From Ursus arctos (taxonomy: Eukaryota; Chordata; Mammalia; Carnivora; Ursidae): a stretch of DNA of 64,000 nt. The number at the start of each line of letters is the position of its first letter. Position 1 is the stretch's first letter. The stretch is from contig NW_026622997.1 in NCBI RefSeq assembly GCF_023065955.2, forward strand, positions 9,782,001 through 9,846,000. Reading direction: 5' to 3'. Below the pieces are notes generated by a model that had not been told where the DNA came from, ran no database searches, and was given only the letters and a program-made list of their open reading frames with translations. A program made the position numbers and the translations under genes. Shown here piece after piece: positions 32,466 through 42,861 of this stretch.

Positions 32466-33010
32466 AACCCAATCAATGAAAACTCTTCTTAATACCTTAA
32501 TGCATTAGGGCTCCTCTTTCCTCACATCACAGCCTCACCTTCATCCCGCATCCTCAGGGTCACACATGGTGTGTGGACAGAGGGCAGATTGTCTGGACAA
32601 TCAAGGGTCCTTAACCTGATGTACCCCCTATGCAGACAGTCATGGCCTTACTCCATGCCCTCCCCATGTATGCAAGACTGAAGACAAGAGACGAAGGAGG
32701 AGGAGTCCAAGTCAGTCACAGCAGACACCATTTTCTCCAGTCTTCTTATGATCTCAGATGGCCCTGCTTTTAACTTTAAACACCGGCTAAAGAATCCATG
32801 TGAAACTGTTAAAAACATCTGCACGAAGAGGCAAAGAGATGAAAGAAGGGGAATATAATTTCTTTGGGAGTTGGGAGTATGTTTGGGGAAATGGATATAA
32901 TTTACTGGGAAAACTTGTTTTAGAGAAGACTACTTTTGTTTTAGGTCAAGTTTCTTACAGTAAAAAGAAATTTTAAATTAAAAATCCAAATGGCGTGTCC
33001 CTTTGTGTTT
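32466..33010. other. Intronic sequence, nothing recognised
   Basis: No exon or repeat assigned. Confidence 0.4.
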
Positions 33011-33023
33011 AAAAGCAAAAGTA

Positions 33024-33222
33024 GGGGCGCCTGGGTGGCACAGCGGTTAGGCGTCTGCCTTCGGCTCAGGGCATGATCCCGGCGTTATGGGATCGAACCC
33101 CACATCAGGCTCCTCAGCTATGAGCCTGCTTCTTCCTCTCCCACTCCCCCTGTTTGTGTTCCCTCTCTCGCTGGCTGTCTCTATCTCTGTCGAATAAATA
33201 AATAAAAATCTTAAAAAAAAAT
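33024..33222 (+). mobile_element. Can-SINE, plus strand, young sub-type
   Basis: GGGGCGCCTGGGTGGCACAG head, the 'CTCAGCTATGAGCCTGC' body and a GTCGAATAAATAAATAAAAA tail. Perfect 13-bp TSD AAAAGCAAAAGTA (33011-33023 and 33223-33235). Confidence 0.97.
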
Positions 33223-33235
33223 AAAAGCAAAAGTA

Positions 33236-34278
33236 AAATGAAATCTTGTGCCGTTAAGAATTGTGATGAAGAAAGGCAGACACTTTGAGGACGTAAGCCA
33301 CTGGAGAGACGTTCATCTGAACCCTCTCTTGGTGAACCAGTGGGAGTACTTGCAGAGGTGCTCCTGGGTGCTCAGGATCAATCTTGGGGTAACCACGACC
33401 GGAAACGGAATCCCTAAACTAGCAGACACTATGTAACGACAGCGGCTCCTTCATTATGAAGGCTTGGAAAGGAGTTTTACTAGTAGGCTCTATCAGATAT
33501 CCTCTTCCTGTAGAGCTGCTAATCTAACAAGATTTTAGACAGTAGCCAGGAAAGCTAAAAGCAATTTCTGGGGTAGTTTCTTGCATAGTATAACATAACA
33601 CAGTATCACTGTCCTTCTTCACACCCACATATTCAAGACAGTTTCTTTGTTGGTGCTGATGGGAGCAGAGGGGACACTGTAATTTAATTCTAGTATTCTG
33701 TTCCACATGTAGACCTGGTTTTAGAACAGGAATTTCCCCCAGGGAGTCATCCATTGTTTTAGTTCTTCACTCAGGACACTGCATGGGCTTTCTGGAAAAA
33801 TGAAATGGTCAATAGAAGTCGTTACTGAATTCCTTTTTCTAGAAGCCAGTGACTAGCCCAGAATAGCTAGCAAAAAAAGAAGTATGGCTTGGAACATGAA
33901 GTCTGAAGTTTTTCTAAAGTTTAAGGAAATCAGAAAATAACTTATGGCACTCAACGATTTCTATCAACTGAACTGAAGGTCCAGTCTTTTACATAGTCAG
34001 CTGTGTATTCTTGTTGTCTCCCCAGATCTCCAAAGTCCACACCTAATGGAACAAAGTTCCAGATGTTTGAATTAAATGTGTCTAAAGCAATCAGAAGTTG
34101 TCGTTCCAAATATGAAGGCACCTCTAACGTGAATGATGTGATGATGGCTATTTCTTCTTTTTCTTGTTCCTCCTCCTCCTACAGCGTCTAAAACACACGT
34201 TTTTTTCCTTTGCCCCAGGAGAGGTCACTGCAGTGGCTCAGAACCATACAAGTAATTACTACTGCAAGAACAATTTTT
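33236..34278. other. Intronic sequence, nothing recognised
   Basis: Short frames at 33248-33436 plus and 33524-33754 minus lack support. A CT-rich tract is at 34150-34180. Confidence 0.4.
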
Positions 34279-34297
34279 CAGTTGTATGAATTATTTC

Positions 34298-34475
34298 TTT
34301 TTTATTAAATAGATTTTTAAATTTTAAGGGGGGGAGGGGCAGAGGGAGAGGATCTTAAGCAGGCTCCAAGCCCAGCGTGGAGCCTGTCGCAGGGCTTGAT
34401 CTCACCACCTTGAGATCACGACCTGAGCTGAAGTCAAGAGCTGGATGCTTAACTGACAGAGCCACCCAGATGCCC
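34298..34475 (-). mobile_element. Can-SINE, minus strand, older
   Basis: Ends GACAGAGCCACCCAGATGCCC. A 19-bp duplication CAGTTGTATGAATTATTTC (34279-34297) recurs at 34476-34494 with one change (GGATT for GAATT). The tail region has lost its CT/GA repeat. Confidence 0.95.
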
Positions 34476-34494
34476 CAGTTGTATGGATTATTTC

Positions 34495-35964
34495 AAATGA
34501 TCATAACTTTGTGAAGGTAATCACAAATCTGCCCGAACCTTCAAATTTCGTAGGAGAGGGCTAACCACCAATTGTTTCTGTTCTGCTCCCGCCTGGCTTT
34601 TATCCTTTGCATTTTTTCTGCCACTACAAGGGAAACCATTTATCCTTGAACACATTCTGGCTATTGGCCTCTTGACCCTATCACTGAGTAAGAACATTTC
34701 AAAGAAAAATGTGCAGAGGCTGCCATGAAAATGTGCAGCTGCCGCACAAAATGCCTTGCCTCAGGATGATCCTAGAATGAGTCAGATGCTGTCTGAAATA
34801 AGGCATGAAAAATTAACAAATCAAAGGCAACACAATAGCAAGAGCCACCAACTCGAGAAAGCAGACCACATGCACAGAAACAGCAAGGCTATGCTGCTCA
34901 TACAGTCACCGCTCCTTCTACCCTCCTGAAGCTTTGCCCAGTTTCTTCATGCTTCTTTGTGCAGATTTCCATTTGGCTTTTCTTCTCTACCCTGGCCTTT
35001 GCCCTTTGGTCTGCCATGAGACCTCCGAGTGTACACAGGCTCTACTGACTATTCTTTCACCACTGACGGATCAAACTCCTTTATGAGATTCTTCCACGTA
35101 TTATAATTTCCCAGCGGCAAAATCAACAGCAGACAGTAATGAAAGCTCTGTAGTGCCCGAGGTCTTGCTTTACTTTCTTCCCTTCCAATGCAGGCCCTAA
35201 TAAGCACAGCATTTGGAGGCTCACACTGGTTGTAGCATTCAAAAGGTGCATTTGGGAGACAAGCTGATATAATACCCCTCATTTGTGTCATCCTTCATCA
35301 CCACCCCACCCCACAGTCTGGTTTCTCTGCTTATTCATCCTGTAAAAACGTCCGTGCTTTTTCTTTCTTTCCCCAACCCCAAGTATCTCAATAACAAAAC
35401 CACCTGACCCTTCTTTTAGCCTCTCTGGGACAAACTCTTTCAATTGCTTGGTAGGACATGTGCTCCATCTACTTGCCTTAACTCAAATGTGTCTTGCCTC
35501 TGAAGACAGTGCTTCCTTTATAACCATGAAGAGAAAGCTGCTTAATTTTGCCACGCCTCCAGATTCTATGGGATTGAGAGGAGAGTGCAGTGTGTTCTGG
35601 GATCCTACTACTGCTTACGGGTCATCGGTTAACCCTTACACATCTTTGAGGCCAAGCTACCTAACGAAATCACATTGTATGCCTCCATGACATTGTTGTC
35701 TGCTGACTTCTTGATGTTAAGTCTCAAGACTCATCAAGGCTTAATATCCAAATGGCACTCAGTGCATTCAGCTACAAAGTCTTTCTCTAGTCCATGCCTG
35801 CTTTCTGAGTCCCAAATCCATGTAACCCGATTGTCTTTTGGACTTGCCAACATAAGACACCCCTATACCTCTTACAGCTTCTTGTACTGTACACTTTCAA
35901 ACTGGTTACCATCCTCTTTCTTCCCTGGCCCCAGTGGCCAGATTTTCCTTTTCATACAGCTAAC
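34495..35964. other. Intronic sequence, possibly old L2-derived at the right
   Basis: No exon. The right part (35290-35964) is pyrimidine-rich and may be further 5' L2 sequence, too diverged to be sure. The frames at 35448-35690 and 35675-35971 are unsupported. Confidence 0.35.
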
Positions 35965-36410
35965 TACCTAAGTCAGACATTTGGGGATTCATCCTAAATT
36001 CCCTCCTTTCCCTTAACTCCTTATATTCAATCAAGAACAATATTTCATTGTTTCAACCTTTTACATCTCTTCTGAATCACCTTCCACTTCTCCAAACCTT
36101 CAGCCCTAATCTTGGTTCAGGCTCTTACCTCTCACACTAATGCAATAGCCTTGGAATTATGGCATAGATGATATACAATAAAATGGATACTAACAACAAG
36201 AGAGAGAAAGGTCAAGGACCATTTGAAGGTCATTAGTACTCTGGGTGGATAACAGGGTGAGGGACAGATCAGAAAGCTTCCTTCTTATGAATTTAAGTAC
36301 CCACTAGAATATAAGCCCCACACAACAGGGACTTTTATCTTTCTTGTTTACCACTGGATATAAAGTGACTGGCTCAGAGACTGTACTCAATAAATAGTTA
36401 AGGAATAAAT
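35965..36410 (+). repeat. L2 remnant, plus strand
   Basis: 'TCTCTTCTGAATCACCTTCC', 'CCCTAATCTTGGTTCAGGCT' and 'CACTAATGCAATAGCCTTGG' follow L2. After a gap of inserted or diverged sequence comes a 3' end 'CACTAGAATATAAGCCCCAC' ... 'CTGTACTCAATAAATAGTTA'. Confidence 0.65.
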
Positions 36411-36699
36411 AAATTTCTCAAAATACTAGAGGCAATATTAAAAAGATCTTTAGGAAAAAGGCCAATAATCAATAAGGAAAACACAACTAAGAATATGAAA
36501 CTGAAAAGGAAATAGAAGGAAAAGGGTTTGCAGCACAAAGATCGAAATCACCTCTGAGAGGTAGTGGTTACAAAGCGTGCACTGAGAATTCACTGAAGAA
36601 ATATGTACTGAATGCCTATTACGTAAGTACGATGCTAGGGCTACAGTGGAGAGCAACAAGGTTTTGGACTCAGGGACTAGACAGGAAATCTACACAGAG

Positions 36700-36855
36700 A
36701 TGAAAGAGGAGGTAGAAGTCATTTAAAGGAGAGTTTTGGCGGGCAATGGAACAGTTCTTAGTTTGATTGGGGTGGTGTTTTCATGACCTCTACATTTGTC
36801 AAAACATTGAAATTGTACACTTAAAATAGATGCGTTTTATTGTAGGTAAATTATT
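36700..36855 (+). repeat. L1 3' UTR fragment, plus strand
   Basis: 'GGGGTGGTGTTTTCATGACC', 'GTCAAAACATTGAAATTGTA', 'CACTTAAAATAGATGCGTTT' and 'ATTGTAGGTAAATTATTTCT' match the extreme 3' end of old L1s. A SINE follows directly in its tail. Confidence 0.75.
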
Positions 36856-36874
36856 TCTCACTAGGGTGACTTTT

Positions 36875-37062
36875 TAAAAAAGGTTTTTATTTATTTGAGA
36901 GAGAGAGAGAGAGGGCACAAGTGGGGGTGGGGTGCAGAGGGAGAGGGAGAAGCAGACTCCCCACTGAGCAGGGAGCCTGATGTGGGGCTTGATCCCAGGA
37001 CCCTGAGATCATGACCTGAACTGAAGGCAGACACTTAACTAACTGAGCCACCCAGATGCCCC
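36875..37062 (-). mobile_element. Can-SINE, minus strand
   Basis: AAGGTTTTTATTTATTTGAG, (GA)n, 'CCCACTGAGCAGGGAGCC' and head GAGCCACCCAGATGCCC. A perfect 19-bp TSD TCTCACTAGGGTGACTTTT lies at 36856-36874 and 37063-37081. Confidence 0.96.
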
Positions 37063-37084
37063 TCTCACTAGGGTGACTTTTAAA

Positions 37085-37665
37085 GAAAATTGAAAAAATA
37101 AATAGTATAGGAGTTATATTTGTCCACTTCTAAGAAAAGCCAAAAGACACCATCAAAGACTGCAATGCTAGAGAATGATTATGTACATGGCTGAAGCAGA
37201 AATTAGTGCTGTATTATAGAAACCAGGATGGAGGACAAACTGGAAAATCAAATCTGAAACAGAAAAATTATGCAAGTTGATGAGAAATATGTAAGAAAAA
37301 AATTAAGCTTCAGAACAGGGCAAAAGTATATAACCTCTGAATAATAAGTGTGAACAAACTGAACTGGGTAGGTAATTAAAGTCGTAATGGAAGAAAATGT
37401 CTCAGGAGTGATTACAAAACATTGAGAAGACTCACTGAGATTTAACAACCACAGGACAATGTCCAGATATTTACTTATAAAGCCCTGACGTCCAAGGTCA
37501 GAGAAAAAATACTTTAAGAAAGGATAAAGAAAAACCCTGAAGTAGGTAATAAGAGAATGGAATATAGATAAGTATATTCTCAGACTTCTATTCTCAAAAC
37601 TGCAAAGAAAAAGGCTGCTCTCCACAGTCATTTGCTGTCTTGAGGGCCCAAAGGGGGAAGAAAAT
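37085..37665. other. Intronic sequence, no gene
   Basis: The 127-codon minus frame at 37248-37631 is rich in F, Y, L and S, as expected from A-rich DNA read backwards, and matches no known protein. Confidence 0.4.
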
Positions 37666-37667
37666 AA

Positions 37668-37875
37668 TATCTATGATAGATGGCACAAGGACCATACTCA
37701 GGACACTGTGCTAAGGACTGGATATACGTGATCTCATTTAATCCTCACAAACTGCGGCTCAGAGAGATTCAGAACAGTGAGGCTGAGATTACATGCCTAG
37801 TAAGTGGCAGAGTTGGGTCCTGAACCCAGCTGACTACAGTCTGTGATTTTCAACTCTAAGCTATGCCTCCTCCAG
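37668..37875 (-). repeat. MIR, minus strand
   Basis: 'GGACACTGTGCTAAGGACTG', 'GATCTCATTTAATCCTCACA', 'ACATGCCTAGTAAGTGGCAG', 'GGTCCTGAACCCAGCTGACT' give a near-complete reverse-complement MIR. Confidence 0.9.
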
Positions 37876-38273
37876 AGGTCAATAAACTCCATCCAAATTT
37901 TGATAAGTACTTGGTGTAAGCCAAGTTGTTAATCATTTGAAAAGGCCTTTAAAAAATTGTCTCTTGCATCACAAAGCTTAAAAAGATCATCTGGTCTCTC
38001 AAGCTGCTTCAAGTGTTCCTACAAATAGTTCAAGCACCAAGAATGTTTTATGAAAAGACAAGTAGCTGAGGGCATTACGAGGGAAAGAGCTATTGATATA
38101 AGCAGCAAGAGTGAGTGAGATACTCGAGATCGTTTTAAAAAGGCAGACAGTGAACAATAAGAAGAGTTGTGGAGTGAGGAGGTGAAGTTACTGTCAGAAA
38201 ACCGACTTCGGAGACCAAGGCTTCTTAGTCTTGGGGCAGCTGTAAATAAAACCTACCACATAAAATCTCTGTT
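37876..38273. other. Intronic sequence, nothing recognised
   Basis: No gene or repeat assigned. Confidence 0.4.
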
Positions 38274-38288
38274 AAAATCCCCTAATGG

Positions 38289-38491
38289 AGGGCGCCTGGG
38301 TGGCTCAGTCAGTTAAGTGTCTGCCTTCAGCTCAGGTCCTGATCTCAGGGTCCTGGGATTGAGCCCCACATCAGGCTCCCTGCTCAGCGGGGAGTCTGCT
38401 TCTCCCTCTGCCGCTGCCTGTCTTCCCAGCTTGTGTTCTCTCAATCTCTCTCTCTCTCTCTGAAATAAACAAATAAAAACCTTAAAAAAAA
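38289..38491 (+). mobile_element. Can-SINE, plus strand, older sub-type
   Basis: GGGCGCCTGGGTGGCTCAGT head, 'CTGCTCAGCGGGGAGTCTGC' body, (TC)n and GAAATAAACAAATAAAAACC plus poly-A. TSD AAAATCCCCTAATGG (38274-38288) versus AAAATCCCCTAACGG (38492-38506), interrupting an L2 copy. Confidence 0.96.
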
Positions 38492-38506
38492 AAAATCCCC
38501 TAACGG

Positions 38507-38735
38507 TTTTCCATTATCTTCAGGATAAGGGTCAAATGCACAGATGGTACATTCCGGCTCATCTCTCCCACTCCATGAAGCACCCCTTCCAGCATGACCA
38601 CCAACTCTGGCCATATGGGAAGACCTGTAGTGTCCTCAGGCCTCACTCTTTAGGCCTGCTGGTCCTCCATATGAGGAGTGTCTTCCCCCAGCCTGACTTC
38701 TTGGCTAACTCCTACTCGTCCTTAAAGACCTAACC
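38507..38735 (+). repeat. L2 remnant, plus strand
   Basis: 'TCCATTATCTTCAGGATAAG', 'CTTGGCTAACTCCTACTCGT' and 'CCTTAAAGACCTAACCCAG' are diagnostic of the L2 3' region. The 65-codon frame at 38536 is L2 sequence. Confidence 0.85.
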
Positions 38736-38739
38736 CAGT

Positions 38740-39260
38740 TAGAAACAAATATGACAAAAGATTAATATCCTTAGCATATAAATAGCACATATAAATCGAG
38801 TGGAAAAGACATTAGGCCCACAGTAAATAAATGAGTAAGAGTCCAGAAACAATAATTCACAAGAGAGCACAAAGAGGGACTAAATTTAGAGAGATAAATG
38901 GACAGAGATACATGAACGTTCAGCTTCAGTCATAATCAGAGGAATGCAAATTTAAATAAGGTACGATTTTCTGCCATCAAATCAGCACAATTTAAAAAAA
39001 AAACAAAACCCAAAGGGTCTTTACATCCTGCTGTAGGAGTGTGAACTCTACTTTCTGTAGCACAGTGATGTGCAATAAAGTTGATAATCGTTTATCCAGT
39101 AATTCTACTTTAAGTAATCCTACAGAAATAATCTGAAATATGCATGATGATGTATATTGAAAGATGTTCATTACAGAACTATTTGTAAGCGTTAAAAGTA
39201 AAAACAACCCTAAATGTTCAACAATGGAGAAGTGGCTACATAATTTATGAAATTATGCTT
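38740..39260 (+). repeat. L1 3'-region remnant, plus strand
   Basis: Includes 'CAAAAGATTAATATCCTTAG', 'CAGTCATAATCAGAGGAATG', 'CATGATGATGTATATTGAAA' and 'CCTAAATGTTCAACAATGGA'. These match old L1 ORF2-terminal and 3' regions, all frames broken. Confidence 0.8.
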
Positions 39261-39329
39261 TTAAAATCAATGTTTCAAAAAACTTAAAGTCCCAGGTGCA
39301 AAAGTCAAAGGTATTAAAAAATGTAAGGA

Positions 39330-39875
39330 GAAAGATCAGTCTCCCTCCCAGTTCTTCTCTCTAGATGCAACCACAGAAGTTTCTTATTAGCCTCTCAGAG
39401 AATAGATTCTTGTTAAAACTCCTGCATTTTTTTTTCCCACAAGTGGCAGCATCCTAAGCATACTGTGTACTTATAATTCTTCAATTAAAATGTACCAGTA
39501 AGCATTTCATATCAATACAAATGAAGCTGACACATAAATGGCTGGGTCATATTCCACTGTATGGATGAATTAGGATTCATCTGGCCAGGCTTTTATTAAT
39601 GCATATTTAGTTATATATAATCCTGCTACTACCAACAATGCTGTAATTAATCAATATCCTTGTAGCATCACGTATGTGTGTCTGCGAGACCAATTCGGAG
39701 AAACAGAACTTGTAGGGCAAAGGGCATGTGTATTTATAGCTTTAATAAAATATTGTCCAAATTCTGTGTAGAGGTTCCACCAGAAATGTATAAGGGTGAC
39801 TGTTAACGAACACCTTTGCCAAAACAATGTGTTATCCAAATTTCTGATCTTTGCCAATATAACAGGTGAAAACAG
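39330..39875 (-). repeat. Old L1 3'-region remnant, minus strand
   Basis: 'GGGTCATATTCCACTGTATG', 'CCTGCTACTACCAACAATGC' and 'CATTTTATTTGAAAAATG' resemble reverse-complemented L1 sequence, highly diverged. Confidence 0.5.
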
Positions 39876-39879
39876 TATC

Positions 39880-41345
39880 TCATTTTATTTGAAAAATGCT
39901 TTTGTTGAGGTATAACATATAAATTATATTGCTTTCATGTGTACAAGATAATTTGATACCTGTATACACAGTGAAATGATCACCACAATAAGTCTAGTTA
40001 ACATCTGTCACCATAAAAAATGAACTTTAAGGACTTACTCTCTTGGCAACTTTCAAGTATGCTCTACATTACTGACTAGTCAGCATGCTGTACATTACTT
40101 CCCCATGACTGACTTACAACCGGAAGTTTGTGTCTCTTGACCCTCTTCACCCGTTTTGCCCAGCCCTTTCCCCTTTGGCAACCACCATTCTGTTCACTGT
40201 ATCTATGATTTTAGTCATGCTTTGTTCGGTCATTTGGTTTTTCAGATTCCACATGTAAGCAAAATCATTTGGTATTTGTCTTTCTCTGTCTGACTTATTT
40301 CCCTTAGCATAATAATCTCAAGGTTTGTCCATGTTGTCAAAAAAGGTAAGATTTTATTCTTTTTTATGGCTGAGTAGCATTCCATTGTATGTGTATGTAT
40401 ATATATATTAGATATATACATATATATACACACATATATACATATACTTTATATACACACATACATACACTTTACATACACCCCCCCCCCCACATCTTTG
40501 TCCATTCATTCATCCATTGATGGACACTTAGGTTGTTTCCATATCTTGGCTATTATAATGCTGCAATGAACACAGGTGGGTGCATATATCTTTCTGAATT
40601 AGTATTTTCATTTTCTTCAGATATATTCCAAGAAGTAAAATTGCTGGATCATATGGTATTTCTATTTTTAATTTTTTGAGGAAACTCCATATTGTTTTCC
40701 ACAGTGGCTACACCAATTTACATTCCCACTAACACTGCATGATGATGGTTCCCCTTTTCTCCACATCTTCACCAACACTTGTTATTTCTTTTCTTTTTGA
40801 GAATAGTCATTCTGACAGGTGTGAGGTGATATCTCATTGTGGTTTTTGATTTATATTTCCCTGATGAGTAGTGATGTTGGACATCTTTTCCTGTGTCTGT
40901 TGGCCACCAGTATGTCCTCTTTGGAAAAATGTCTATTAAGATCCTCTGCCCATTTTGGGGGAATGAAGCTGACCACCTTTTCACAAGTTTATAGCCATTT
41001 ATATTTCTGTTTATATTCTTTATCTTTTTTGAATCAAATGATTTGTCTTTCTGATTCATTTGTAAGATCTGTTGTGAGGAGTTGAAATGCTCTCCCAGTT
41101 TGTCATTTGGCTTTATGGTGTACCTGTGTGTTTTCGTCATGTAGAGATGTTTAGTTTTCATGGAGTCAAGTGTATCAATTTTTATGGTATGGCTTCTGGG
41201 TAAATTATCATATGTACAAAAGACTTCTCTACTGTGAGATCACAAGAAAACATTCACCCATGTATTCTTGAGAATCTTTATGGATTAGTTTTTTGTTTCA
41301 CTCTTTCTGGAATTTATTTTAGTGGAAGGTGTTGAATATGATTCT
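39880..41345 (-). repeat. L1 3' end on minus strand: degenerate ORF2 C-terminus and 3' UTR
   Basis: Minus-strand translation at 40769-41161 contains [20 protein letters not shown] and, at 40242-40433, MECYSAIKKNKI, both hallmarks of the L1 ORF2 C-terminus. Between them 40500-40760 continues the ORF2 end in broken frames ('TCCATTGATGGACACTTAGG'). 39880-40240 is 3' UTR. There is no endonuclease or reverse-transcriptase domain, so it is a 5'-truncated dead copy. Confidence 0.92.
40384..40491. repeat. TA/CA microsatellite ending in a C11 run
   Basis: TATG/TATA/CACA mixture followed by eleven C at 40481-40491. It interrupts the L1 between two parts of its ORF2 C-terminus, so it arose after insertion. 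Confidence 0.9.
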
Positions 41346-41394
41346 AACTTTAGCCTCTAAGGGTAAGTTTTTTAAAATGAAGGATATAACTATA

Positions 41395-41540
41395 TACTCA
41401 GAATGACCTCAATTGTGGAATATATAGGCACAGAAAAACTAGAAGGAAATACAACAGCATGTTAATAATAATTACTTTCGGTTACTGGAGTTTATGCTTT
41501 CTAAATTATTACAATAACCATAATTTCCTCATAATTTTTA
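41395..41540 (+). repeat. Possible L1 3' UTR fragment
   Basis: 'CATGTTAATAATAATTACTT', 'TCGGTTACTGGAGTTTATGC' and 'TTTCTAAATTATTACAATAA' resemble an old L1 3' tail. Short and uncertain. Confidence 0.35.
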
Positions 41541-41955
41541 AGTTCCTAGTGACATCATAAAATCAGTAATATACTTCAAAATAAAGAAGAGTCAGCAATA
41601 GAGAAGGCTCAATTTGCGGGAGAAGAGATTGGGTCTTGGATCTCTGGTGAGAACGTCCAGGCTGACAATAAACTGGAAAGTCACTGATGAAGATGAGTGA
41701 GGCACAACCAGGGGGTTAGATGTGATTGCTCAGAGGAAAGCAGTAGGATGGGAAGAGAAGACAGCTCTGGAGACACAGTAAATATTTAAGAGTAGGCAGA
41801 GGGGGTCAGAGTAGAGGCAGCAGAGACAGGAGACAAGAAGGCATACTTTATACATAGAGAGTAAATAAGATTGTCACAAGTCCTACAAAGGATAAGACAA
41901 AGGCTGAAAAAGGCTCCAATGAAGTAAGCAGTTAGGATGTTATTAGTCACTTTAC
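41541..41955. other. Intronic sequence, nothing recognised
   Basis: Purine-rich DNA; the frame overlapping the following SINE (41786-42097 minus) is repeat-derived. Confidence 0.4.
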
Positions 41956-41957
41956 AA

Positions 41958-42157
41958 TTTTTTTTAAAAAAGATTTTATTTATTTGAGAGAGAGTGAGCA
42001 AAAGGGTGAGCACGAGAGAGGTGGAGAGGCAGAGGGAGAGAGAGAAGCAGACCCCTGCTGAGCAGGGAGCCCGATGTGGGGCTGGATCCCAGGACACCTG
42101 GGATCATGACCTGAGCTGAAGGCAGATGCTTAACCAACTGAGCCACCCAGGTGCCCC
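41958..42157 (-). mobile_element. Can-SINE, minus strand, first of a tandem pair
   Basis: TTTTTTTTAAAAAAGATTTTA, (GA)n, 'CCCTGCTGAGCAGGGAGCCC' and head GAGCCACCCAGGTGCCCC. Only about 8 bp separate it from the next SINE in the same orientation. Confidence 0.96.
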
Positions 42158-42165
42158 TACAAATG

Positions 42166-42355
42166 TTTTTTAAAAGATTTTATTTATTTATTTGAGAGAG
42201 AGAGAGAGAGCATGAGTGGGGTAGGAGCAGAGGGAGAGGGAGAAGCAGACTCCCTGCTGAGCAGGGAGCCCAGTGAGCCGCTCAATCCGGAGACTCCGAG
42301 ATCATGACCTGAGTTGAAGGCAGATGCTTAACAGGCTGAGCCACCCAGGTGCCCC
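42166..42355 (-). mobile_element. Can-SINE, minus strand, second of a tandem pair
   Basis: TTTTTTAAAAGATTTTATTT, (GA)n, 'CTCCCTGCTGAGCAGGGAGC', head GAGCCACCCAGGTGCCCC. The two bodies differ at several sites, which argues for independent insertions and against recent local duplication. Confidence 0.96.
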
Positions 42356-42626
42356 AACAACTTTAGCAACAACATCAGCATATACTTATCAACTACAACA
42401 CAGTAAATGTATAGAGGAAAAAACCCCTAAATTCTTGGAAATACACTCATAAATAATAAGCCTAGAAAAACTTCATCATGTACTAACAGAATATTTTTAA
42501 AATAATGAAAAAGATTATGCATAAATTCTTCGGAATGAGGTCAAAGCCATACTTAAGATGAAAATTAATGGCTTACATAGCCTAATTAGTAATAAAATAA
42601 AAGCAGAGTTTAATAAATTAACAATA
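42356..42626. other. AT-rich stretch, possibly LINE-derived
   Basis: Reads through like A-rich coding sequence (KMKINGLHSL-type translation, frame-broken) and continues after the next SINE. I could not place it in a named element. Confidence 0.3.
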
Positions 42627-42641
42627 TTTCCTAACATTTTA

Positions 42642-42846
42642 AAAAAGATTTTATTTATTTGAAAGAGAGAGAGTGCGTGTGTGCACGCACGTGCAAAGGG
42701 AGGGGCAGAGGGAGACAGAGAATCTCAAGCAAACTCTGCGCTGAGCACAGAGCCCAACACGGGGCTCAATCTCACGACCCTGAGATGGTAACTTGAGCCA
42801 AAATCAAGAGTTAGACACTGAACTGACTGAGCCACCCAGGTGCCCC
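42642..42846 (-). mobile_element. Can-SINE, minus strand
   Basis: AAAAAGATTTTATTTATTTG, GAAAGAGAGAGAGTGCGTGT, older body 'GCGCTGAGCACAGAGCCC', and a GAGCCACCCAGGTGCCC head. TSD TTTCCTAACATTTTA (42627-42641) and TTTCTTAACATTTTA (42847-42861). Confidence 0.96.
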
Positions 42847-42861
42847 TTTCTTAACATTTTA

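Noticed and set aside
40769..41161. 130-codon minus frame as a gene
   Set aside because: It carries the L1 ORF2 end ([13 protein letters not shown]) and is part of a degenerate L1.
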